Shown in pieces: positions 57,090 to 64,000 of a stretch of 64,000 nt of DNA. The stretch spans positions 1,333,286 through 1,397,285 of the forward strand of contig NZ_CM001974.1 of assembly GCF_000406105.1 (NCBI RefSeq), given 5' to 3'. This DNA is from Dickeya chrysanthemi NCPPB 402 (lineage in GTDB: Bacteria > Pseudomonadota > Gammaproteobacteria > Enterobacterales > Enterobacteriaceae). Positions within the stretch are counted from its first letter, which is position 1. Each line of letters starts with the position of its first letter. Made by a program: the position numbers and the translations under genes. Under the pieces are notes generated by a model. The model saw nothing but the letters and a program-made list of their open reading frames with translations. It was not told the DNA's origin and ran no database searches.

Positions 57090-57826
57090 GATGTTTCTCC
57101 TGATGTTTCTCCGGTGAGCCGGGCCGTGATAACGGCCAGAGCCATACCGCCTAACCCGGCGATCATCATCGCCCCTTCGATACGCCAGTAAGCCAGCAAC
57201 ATCGACATGAACAGTGAAAACAGCGTCCCCGCCAGTACCGGCAGACGTTTCACCATCGGCACCACCAGCGTGATAAAGGTCGCGACAATAGAAAAATCCA
57301 GATGGTAGCGCTCAAGATTGGGGAGTGCGTGGGCCATCACGATTCCCGCCAGGCTACAGGTTACCCAGCATAGATAGAACGTCAGCCCGGCGCCGATCAG
57401 ATAAGCGGTAGTCAGCCGGGTTTTGGCCGCAATGGCCAGCGCAAACAGCTCATCCGTCAGCAGAAAACCGAGTAACAGGCGATAGCGTGCTGCTAACGGT
57501 GCGATGGTGGGGCGTAATGTCAGCCCGTAAATCAGATGTTGGGCGGTAATCACCATCACGGTCAGTAACACGGTCACGGCGCTGCTGCCGGACATCAACA
57601 GGCCAAGCGTCACCAGTTGCGCTGCGCCGGCAAAGATAATCGCCGACATGCCGACCCCTTGCCAGAATGTCAGCCCGGCCTGCACGGCCATCGAACCGGC
57701 CAGAATCCCCCAGGGAATAACCGAAACGCACAGCGGCAGCATGGCGACAGCGCCGCTGACAAACTGGCTGGATGCCGAATCCGGCGAATACCGCCGTGAC
57801 AAAGCGGTGAAAATTGACAATGACAT
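57086..57826 (-). CDS. AzlC-family branched-chain amino acid exporter subunit
   Basis: 246 residues, multi-span membrane protein of the AzlC/YgaZ family: LCVSVIPWGILAGSMAVQAGL near 32, GAAQLVTLGLLMSG near 67 and LLLGFLLTDELFALA near 112. With AzlD it exports L-valine-type or other amino acids. GAGGG precedes the start. The C terminus repeats GETSGETS, from a 12-bp duplication at the azlC/azlD junction. Confidence 0.9.
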   Translation of the reverse strand: MSLSIFTALSRRYSPDSASSQFVSGAVAMLPLCVSVIPWGILAGSMAVQAGLTFWQGVGMSAIIFAGAAQLVTLGLLMSGSSAVTVLLTVMVITAQHLIYGLTLRPTIAPLAARYRLLLGFLLTDELFALAIAAKTRLTTAYLIGAGLTFYLCWVTCSLAGIVMAHALPNLERYHLDFSIVATFITLVVPMVKRLPVLAGTLFSLFMSMLLAYWRIEGAMMIAGLGGMALAVITARLTGETSGETS

Positions 57827-57916
57827 ACCCTCGACCTTCCTTATTCTTCAACGCATGACGCGAAAGAATAGGCGCTACAGCCGAGGCGGTATTGAAGGAA
57901 ATTGCTTTGTGAGAGG

Positions 57917-58752
57917 CTACTTCAACGTACGCACGAACTCCCCCGGCGTGATCCCCATCGCCCGTTTGAAATGACGGTTGAAGTGGCTTTGGTCGGAAAA
58001 TCCGCATTGGGAGGCGGTATCAGACAGGCTGATGCCTGTTATCAGCAGTGAACGCGCCTGACGCAGGCGGGCCTGAATCAGATAAGCATGGGGCGTCATG
58101 CCCACTACAGATTTGAATTGCCTGAGAAAATGCCAGGGGCTGAGGCCGGTTATCTCCGCCAGTTGCAACAAAGACGTATCTTGCTCCGGGGCGTCGTCAA
58201 GCCAGCATTTTGCCCGCAGAATCGCGGGGGTCGCCTGTGGCAGTGCCCGTCCGTCGGCGCGGGTTTTGCTGTTTTCATCATCAGCCAGCTTAATGATGAA
58301 AACAGCAGCGTTTCTTTCAGCAGGCTATTGCCGGCTTGCGGCAGCAGGGTGAAAGCCAGCCGAAATTGCGCGGATAAGCCGGGATCATGAACCACCGCGT
58401 CGGGAAACCAGGGAATTGCACCCTGGGGGACGCGCAGGTCGCGCGACAGATGACATAACAAATCCGGCGAAGGATAAATGGCGCGATAAGACCAGCCGCT
58501 GGCCACCGCCGCATGGCCGGTATGTATCTCATCGGCATTAACCAGAATAATATCGCCGCTGGGCGCAACATGCTCACCGCCGGTGCGGTAAAACCGCTGA
58601 GCGCCTTCCTCAATCACACCGATGCAGAAGTTTTCGTGTGAATGACGGGAAAAACGTTGCCGGTGGTAGCGTGCCTGTAGCATTTCCAGACCACCCAGTT
58701 CTTTCAGGTGGTGAAATTGCACTTTTTCCCGTAACGACGTGGTTTCCATCAT
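57917..58752 (-). pseudogene. AraC-family regulator, frameshifted
   Basis: Two frames make one protein of about 277 residues. The 5' frame (58779-58150) holds the cupin-like sensor (HSHENFCIGVIEEGAQRFYR, then ILVNADEIHTGHA), turning to nonsense after SSLSWLMM. The other frame resumes with RADGRALPQATPAILRAK, then continues to the AraC DNA-binding domain (LSPWHFLRQFKSVVGMTPHAYL and CGFSDQSHFNRHFKRAMGITPGEFVR). One base is missing around 58280-58300, inside a 14-bp perfect inverted repeat. The regulator probably served azlCD, which it precedes. It may be inactive. Confidence 0.8.
58268..58306. repeat. 14-bp inverted repeat at the araC frameshift
   Basis: GCTGTTTTCATCAT (58268-58281) and its exact complement ATGATGAAAACAGC (58293-58306), with an 11-base spacer, inside the coding sequence at the point where the reading frame is lost. 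Confidence 0.85.
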
Positions 58753-58973
58753 CGGCTCCCGACCCCGGTTGATCCTCATTATCTTTCACGTTGAGGCGCT
58801 GTAGCAGGCTCATAAAGCGAGTCTGGTGTTGTGGGCGCTGTCGGCCGCATTCGCGCCGGCGAGTGGCGATGTGTCGCATACCCCACGCGCTCGCCGCTAT
58901 CCTGCCGCGCGAATAATTGGCGGTATAGTACGAAATTGCTGCCGTATCGAATACGTGTAACCCCTATATTCGG

Positions 58974-60992
58974 TTATACCGCTTTGCCTTTCAGCAACTT
59001 TCTTACCCAGAAACGATGAGGATGCAACGCCGCCAGCGTATCGCTATCCAGCGGTAGCGGTTCGCCGAATAACTGGGATGCCAGGATTTCGGCGGCCAGC
59101 GGTGCAGAACATAAGCCGCGCGAGCCCAACGCGCCGAGCAGATAGAGATTCGGCCAGGCGGGGGCCGCGGCTATCTCTGCGCCAGCGGCAAGCTGTTCGG
59201 GCAGATGTTGATACCCGGCGAGTGTTTGCTGGTAATCGGGCACCTGACCGATCAACGGCAGATGATCGCGAATGGCGCAACGCACGCCGCATCGCGCCTG
59301 TTGCCCGGAAATGTCTATCGAGGTCGGCCAGTCGCTGTCGGGCAGGCAATCAATGAGCCGCTGACGGTTCTGCCGTTGTTCGGCTTCACGGTAATCGGTG
59401 GTGGTGTCGCCACGATGATAACTGGCACCGATGCAGTGTGTCTGATGACGTGGGCTGACCGGCGTCAGGTAACCGTCGTAACACAGCACCTGACGCAGCG
59501 CCGATAACGGCGGCGTGTCGGGGAGGTGACTGACCTGGCCACGTACCGCGTAAACGGGTAGGTGACGGGTCTGCTCCCAGTCGTTTATCTGATGACCGTT
59601 CGCCAGCACCACCGTTGCGTGACGCACCTGACGGCCATCCGCCAGCGTCAGTTGCCAGCTGTTACCGGTCGGCGCGAGTGCCGTCACGCTGACGGCAAGG
59701 TGCGCCTGGAGCCCTTGTCTGCAGGCCAGCATGAAGGCTGATTCGGTCAGTTCGGCCGGGCATAGCCAACCACCCTGTGGGTAGGTGAGGCCATGGGTGT
59801 GCAACGGCAGGCCGGCCTGTTCGGTCAGCGTGTCGGCATCCGCCGGGTGCACCAGCATATCCGGCCAGTTGCCCGCCAGAATCTGTGCAAGTTTACGTGT
59901 GCTTTTTTCATCGTAAGCCAGTTGGCTAACGCCGCACCAGTCGTGTTCAAACGCCACACCTTGTGCAGCGAGGTCGTCGTAGCAGCGGTGTGCGAAGCCG
60001 AATGCGGTGGCGAAGAACCCTGACAAGGCATCCTGCTTGTCATTCAGCAGTGGATAGAGCGCCCCCTGCCGATTGCCGGAGGCGCGTTGCCCCACCTGTT
60101 CGTCGGCGCAATACAGCGTAACCTGCGCACCGCGCCGTTGCAGCGCGAGCGCCGTCAGGACGGCAGCGATACCGCCGCCGATAATCGCCACCTCTTGCGG
60201 ATGCGCAGCGGCGGGGCGCGCGTACCAGGGGAATGGGTGAGGCGGTTCGCTGCGATGCAAGACGGTGCCGCATAGCATTTCCCGCTTCTGTCCGAATCCT
60301 TTGATTTTGCTGACCTGAAACCCTGCCTGTTGCAGGCCGCGACGCACAAAACCGGCGGCGGTGAAGGTGGCGAACGTTCCCCCGTGGCGGCACAGATGCG
60401 CCATAGCGTTAAACAAGGTTTCAGTCCACATGTCCGGATTTTTAGCCGGCGCAAATCCATCCAAAAACCAGGCATCGATATGGTGCGTCAGGCTGTTGTC
60501 CAACCTCGGCAGCAGCGTATTGACATCACCGAACCACAGATCTAGCGTGATGCGTCCTTGTGCAAGAATCAGCCGATGACAACCGGGCAGCGCCAGCGGC
60601 CATTGTCGTTGCAGTTCATCGGCGAAGGGAGCCAGCTCCGGCCAGGCGGCATGTGCGGCGGCCAGATCCGACTGACGCAGCGGAAACTTTTCAAAACTGA
60701 TGAAGTGCAGGCGCTGCAAGGCGGCATCCGGCTGTTGCCGGCGAAACCCGTCGAACGCCTGCCATAACGTCAAGAAATTCAGCCCGGTACCAAAACCGGT
60801 TTCCGCAATGGTCAGCACCGGGCCGGTATGTTCAAGGAAGCGTTGCGGAAAACCGTTGCCTTGCAGAAAGACATAGCGGGTTTCCGCCAGCCCGTCCTGG
60901 TTGGAAAAATAGACGTCATCAAACTGTTGCGATACAGGTGTACCCTGATCGTTCCAATTCAGGTCTGCATGTTGGATGGCGGGGCTGGTCAC
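58974..60992 (-). CDS. mnmC: bifunctional tRNA mnm5s2U biosynthesis protein MnmC
   Basis: 672 residues with both enzymes. The N-terminal methyltransferase has [15 protein letters not shown] near 67, and [15 protein letters not shown] near 174. The C-terminal FAD-dependent oxidase has [20 protein letters not shown] near 269, [11 protein letters not shown], and [16 protein letters not shown] near the end. It completes mnm5 formation at the wobble uridine of tRNAs. Divergent from fabB, as in E. coli. Confidence 0.96.
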   Translation of the reverse strand: MTSPAIQHADLNWNDQGTPVSQQFDDVYFSNQDGLAETRYVFLQGNGFPQRFLEHTGPVLTIAETGFGTGLNFLTLWQAFDGFRRQQPDAALQRLHFISFEKFPLRQSDLAAAHAAWPELAPFADELQRQWPLALPGCHRLILAQGRITLDLWFGDVNTLLPRLDNSLTHHIDAWFLDGFAPAKNPDMWTETLFNAMAHLCRHGGTFATFTAAGFVRRGLQQAGFQVSKIKGFGQKREMLCGTVLHRSEPPHPFPWYARPAAAHPQEVAIIGGGIAAVLTALALQRRGAQVTLYCADEQVGQRASGNRQGALYPLLNDKQDALSGFFATAFGFAHRCYDDLAAQGVAFEHDWCGVSQLAYDEKSTRKLAQILAGNWPDMLVHPADADTLTEQAGLPLHTHGLTYPQGGWLCPAELTESAFMLACRQGLQAHLAVSVTALAPTGNSWQLTLADGRQVRHATVVLANGHQINDWEQTRHLPVYAVRGQVSHLPDTPPLSALRQVLCYDGYLTPVSPRHQTHCIGASYHRGDTTTDYREAEQRQNRQRLIDCLPDSDWPTSIDISGQQARCGVRCAIRDHLPLIGQVPDYQQTLAGYQHLPEQLAAGAEIAAAPAWPNLYLLGALGSRGLCSAPLAAEILASQLFGEPLPLDSDTLAALHPHRFWVRKLLKGKAV

Positions 60993-61067
60993 GGCAGCTC
61001 ACTCATTATTCAGGCGGTGGCGCGATTCTAGCGACTGGTTTATTAAGTCGCAAATTTGAGAAAAGTT

Positions 61068-61104
61068 AGTCTGATCGGACTTGTTCAGCTTACAACTGTA
61101 CGCT
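61068..61104. promoter_or_regulatory. FadR and FabR sites of fabB
   Basis: AGTCTGATCGGACTTGTTC (61068-61086) resembles the FadR activator site of E. coli fabB. Next to it, AGCTTACAACTGTACGCT (61087-61104) is the FabR palindrome (AGC...GCT). The order is as in E. coli, so unsaturated fatty acid control of fabB appears conserved. Confidence 0.75.
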
Positions 61105-61150
61105 AAAGTGCGGAGCTAAATCCAAACTCTACAAGCGGAAGAGGTATTGA

Positions 61151-62371
61151 ATGAAACGTGCGGTGATTACGGGTCTGGGGATCCTGTCCAGTATCGGTAA
61201 TAACAAAGAAGAAGTGCTGGCATCCCTGCGTGAAGGCCGTTCTGGCATCACTTTCTCCCAAGAAATGAAAGATTCCGGCATGCGCAGTCACGTCTGGGGT
61301 AACGTCAAGCTGGATACGGCAGGCCTGATCGAGCGTAAGATTGTGCGTTTCATGAGCGATGCCTCTATCTACGCTTATCTGTGCATGGAGGAAGCCATCA
61401 AGGATTCCGGGCTGTCCGAAGAGACTTACCAAAACAACCCGCGAGTCGGATTGATCGCGGGTTCCGGCGGCGGTTCTCCGCGCTTCCAGGTGTTTGGCGC
61501 CGATGCCATGCGCAGCCCACGCGGCCTGAAAGCCGTTGGTCCGTATGTGGTAACCAAGGCTATGGCTTCAGGTGTTTCCGCCTGTCTGGCGACGCCGTTC
61601 AAAATCCACGGCGTGAACTACTCCATCAGTTCTGCCTGTGCCACCTCTGCACACTGTATCGGTAACGCGGTTGAGCAGATTCAGATGGGCAAACAGGACA
61701 TCGTGTTTGCCGGCGGCGGTGAAGAGCTGTGCTGGGAACTGGCATGTGAATTCGACGCGATGGGCGCGCTGTCCACTAAGTACAACGAGACGCCGGAACG
61801 CGCTTCCCGTACTTATGACGCGGATCGCGACGGTTTCGTTATCGCCGGCGGCGGCGGTATGGTGGTAGTGGAAGAGCTGGAACACGCGCTGGCACGCGGT
61901 GCGCACATCTACGCTGAAGTGGTCGGCTACGGCGCCACTTCCGACGGTGCCGACATGGTTGCGCCGTCAGGCGAAGGTGCAGCTCGCTGCATGAAGCTGG
62001 CGTTGCAGGATGTCGATACGCCGGTGGATTACATCAATACCCACGGCACTTCAACGCCGGTGGGCGATGTGAAAGAACTGTGGGCTATCCGTCAGGTGTT
62101 CGGCGACAACGTTCCGCCGATTTCCGCCACCAAAGCCATGACCGGCCACTCACTGGGGGCTGCAGGCGTGCAGGAAGCTATTTATACCCTGCTGATGTTG
62201 GAGCACGGTTTCATTGCGCCGAGCATCAACGTTGAAACGCCGGATGAACAGGCGCAGGGCATGAACATCGTTACCGAGCCGACTGAGCGTAACCTGACGA
62301 CCGTGATGTCCAACGGCTTCGGGTTCGGCGGCACCAACGCCGTACTGGTGATGCGCAAATACGCGCAGTAA
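61151..62371 (+). CDS. fabB: beta-ketoacyl-ACP synthase I
   Basis: 406 residues. Condensing enzyme needed for unsaturated fatty acid synthesis. Catalytic triad: cysteine in [13 protein letters not shown] near 163, histidine in [14 protein letters not shown] near 298 and histidine in [10 protein letters not shown] near 333. The FadR and FabR sites lie upstream, and a terminator follows. Confidence 0.96.
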   Translation: MKRAVITGLGILSSIGNNKEEVLASLREGRSGITFSQEMKDSGMRSHVWGNVKLDTAGLIERKIVRFMSDASIYAYLCMEEAIKDSGLSEETYQNNPRVGLIAGSGGGSPRFQVFGADAMRSPRGLKAVGPYVVTKAMASGVSACLATPFKIHGVNYSISSACATSAHCIGNAVEQIQMGKQDIVFAGGGEELCWELACEFDAMGALSTKYNETPERASRTYDADRDGFVIAGGGGMVVVEELEHALARGAHIYAEVVGYGATSDGADMVAPSGEGAARCMKLALQDVDTPVDYINTHGTSTPVGDVKELWAIRQVFGDNVPPISATKAMTGHSLGAAGVQEAIYTLLMLEHGFIAPSINVETPDEQAQGMNIVTEPTERNLTTVMSNGFGFGGTNAVLVMRKYAQ

Positions 62372-62392
62372 CAGTAATCGGTAATTATGCAG

Positions 62393-62421
62393 AGAATACC
62401 GGGCTTGCCCGGTATTCTTTT
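62393..62421 (+). terminator. fabB terminator
   Basis: A long stem AGAATACCGGG / CCCGGTATTCT (62393-62403 with 62408-62418) closed by CTTG, then TTT. Confidence 0.9.
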
Positions 62422-62470
62422 ATCTGACGCGCGTTGCCGTCAACCTGCCTTTCCCTGTGATTTCCACGCC

Positions 62471-63682
62471 TTACAGTAATACCCACATCAACAACGCCAC
62501 CACCAGCATCGCTACCAGCGCCAGCCCGATCGGCTTATTCACCAGCGGCCGCCATTCCTGCGGCAACGCCATGATTAACGGGTTGATAAACGGCTGCAAC
62601 GGCACGGTGGACGCTTCTTGTATTTGCTGGAGGCGCCGCCGGTAGAGAAAGGTCGCCACGTCGCTGATTTGTGACGGCGTAAGCGGCGTTTGCGGCGTGA
62701 TATTCAGCGTATTGCGGGTGAAGTCCTGCAACAGTTGCTGCTCCTGCTGGTCGAGCGGCTGTCTGAGCGCCGCCTGCAAGGTACTCAGGGTTGGCGATGT
62801 GTGCTGTTGTAACAAAAGGCTTTGTGTATTGAGAAACTGGCTTAATACCTGAAAATTCTTCGCCGGAATCGGGTCGCCGGTTTTCAATCCTTGCATGTCC
62901 ATCAACGTTTGCCAGACCTTGCCCGGCGATTCGCCGCTCAGCGCCACCAGTTTTGCCACCAGTTGATTAAGCTGATTGTGTTCCGCCGGCAGTAATGCCC
63001 GGTCCAGCAAGGCGTTTATTGACGGATTCGCGCCGGAGCCGCCCGGCACGACGCCGGCCTGTAATAAGGCGGCCAGTTGCTGAGACGTTGGCGGCAGCGG
63101 CGAGGGAAGGGGGGTGGCTGTGGGTGTTTGAGGAAACGGGATCGGTTGCCCGGTGGCGGTATTACCGAACGTCAGCGTTGGGGTGTTGCCGTTGGTCGAT
63201 AACAGTGTGGCGGCCTGCGGTAACTGGCCGTTTTGCAACAACGCCACCACCAGTTTCAGTTGCGAGGGCGTCAGCGAGCTGAGCACGGTATGACCAAATT
63301 GCTGGCGAATGAAATCGCTGGCAACCTGACGGTTATTGCCCTGCGACAACATTGAGGTCAACTGTTGCAGCAACTGGCGGGTATCCTGCGAGCCTTGCAC
63401 GGTTGCCAGCCGAGTCTGCAAGCTTTGCTCGGCCGCCGGGAATTGGCTGGCGAGCAGATCCGCGTTGTTTTTCGTCCCTAATTCAGCACGCACGGTGGCC
63501 CAGATTTCCGCAGGCTTGGCGCCGCTTAGGGTGGAAATCTGCGTCACCAGCTTTTCCAACGTAGTGCGCTGCGCCAGCGTCAACGGTAAATCATCCATCT
63601 GGGCGGCGGCTTTTGACAGCGTGGTTTCCAGCGGCTTTTCTCCCGGCAGGGAAACATTACCGGGGTTATTGATCGGTTGCAT
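62471..63682 (-). CDS. flk: flagellar regulator Flk
   Basis: 403 residues. Matches Flk (RflH), a membrane-anchored protein that prevents early FlgM export before ring completion. LLPAEHNQLNQLVAKLVALSGE and IPAKNFQVLSQFLNTQSLL align with E. coli Flk. A hydrophobic C-terminal anchor (LALVAMLVVALLMWVLL) ends the protein. It is about 70 residues longer than the E. coli protein, largely from a Pro/Thr-rich linker in the middle. AAGGA precedes the start. Confidence 0.9.
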   Translation of the reverse strand: MQPINNPGNVSLPGEKPLETTLSKAAAQMDDLPLTLAQRTTLEKLVTQISTLSGAKPAEIWATVRAELGTKNNADLLASQFPAAEQSLQTRLATVQGSQDTRQLLQQLTSMLSQGNNRQVASDFIRQQFGHTVLSSLTPSQLKLVVALLQNGQLPQAATLLSTNGNTPTLTFGNTATGQPIPFPQTPTATPLPSPLPPTSQQLAALLQAGVVPGGSGANPSINALLDRALLPAEHNQLNQLVAKLVALSGESPGKVWQTLMDMQGLKTGDPIPAKNFQVLSQFLNTQSLLLQQHTSPTLSTLQAALRQPLDQQEQQLLQDFTRNTLNITPQTPLTPSQISDVATFLYRRRLQQIQEASTVPLQPFINPLIMALPQEWRPLVNKPIGLALVAMLVVALLMWVLL

Positions 63683-63943
63683 GTTGTGATCCTTACCCTA
63701 GACGCATGACGGGGTTGTCCTCCACCCGATGATGTTATCGCATCACACCGGCTCGACACACCTGGCGTCATCATAACAACGGCGCGCTATTACCGATAGT
63801 CGTTGACCTGCAACAGGTTAACATTCCGTTGCGTAGGGAAAAAAGGCGAGAAAATGCATGGTCGGGGAAAAGCGTGCGGATCACCGAGGGTAAAGCGGCG
63901 CGCGGATGACATCATCCGCGGCGCTCGCTTTATCGTAACGCAG
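63683..63943. other. intergenic with long palindrome
   Basis: 261 bases without a gene. At its right end, stems 63891-63897 with 63926-63932 and 63901-63909 with 63912-63920 form one long, nearly perfect hairpin directly after the stop of the partial minus-strand gene, a probable terminator. Confidence 0.6.
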
Positions 63944-64000
63944 TCAGGTACGAGGGACGGACTGCAACTGGGTACGGCGACGCCGCCAGTATTTCAGCAT
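63944..64000 (-). CDS. C-terminal end of an unidentified gene (partial)
   Basis: The minus strand is open from the edge to a TGA at 63944-63946, giving 18 residues with a basic run (YWRRRRTQLQ). A terminator-like hairpin follows at once, which supports a real gene end. The basic tail would suit a membrane protein. Identity cannot be told. Confidence 0.4.
   Translation of the reverse strand: MLKYWRRRRTQLQSVPRT

Overview
The window reads as chromosome of a plant-pathogenic Dickeya (Pectobacteriaceae). The case rests on a two-module chrysobactin-type NRPS with a Fep-like uptake cluster, an Svx/AvrXca-type secreted protein next to a Nip-type necrosis-inducing protein, and a housekeeping run (mlaA, fadL, yfcZ, fadI, fadJ, sixA, smrB, prmB, aroC, mepA, yfcA, epmC, yfcL, mnmC, fabB, flk) that largely follows E. 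coli order. The species cannot be fixed from the sequence alone.

Region 1 (1-13817), iron: the 3' part of an NRPS with domains C(partial)-A-T-E-C-A-T-TE, then a fepD-fepG-fepC operon, an EntS-like exporter diverging from it across a near-consensus Fur box, and a lipoprotein FepB-like binding protein. Together these would assemble, export and re-import a catecholate D-Lys-Ser siderophore. Region 2 (14231-20020), virulence and patchwork: Svx-like metallopeptidase, e(P4)-type lipoprotein phosphatase, two head-to-tail ERIC-type repeats, the Nip toxin, and an AT-rich CatB-type acetyltransferase.

Region 3 (20121-36183), a 16-kb integrative element in the 3' end of tRNA-Arg(CCU). It has a P4-type integrase, AlpA regulators, an AntA-type antirepressor, an Icd-like small protein, a run of tiny overlapping ORFs, and a zinc-finger/Toprim/DUF927 primase-helicase. 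Beside the primase lies a striking iteron field: three contiguous copies of a 9-mer at each end, in opposite orientations, with six more between. Behind two tandem terminators sits a late-looking operon with a second AlpA protein, a Gly/Ala-rich small protein, a very large putative DNA-ejection protein that is now frameshifted, and a CxxCxGxG zinc-finger protein. No capsid, portal, terminase or tail genes are seen. I read it as a phage satellite carrying an ejection module, and it is the most interesting object in the window.

Region 4 (36167-52218), core: tRNA-Arg, mlaA, mqo, fadL, yfcZ, fadIJ, sixA, smrB, prmB, aroC, mepA, yfcA, epmC, yfcL. Region 5 (52267-58752): a LysR regulator divergent from an aldehyde dehydrogenase / DJ-1 / GST / Ohr cluster that looks like electrophile and peroxide detoxification, then azlCD with a frameshifted AraC-type regulator. 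Region 6 (58974-64000): mnmC, fabB (with recognisable FadR and FabR sites), flk, and the tail of one unidentified gene.
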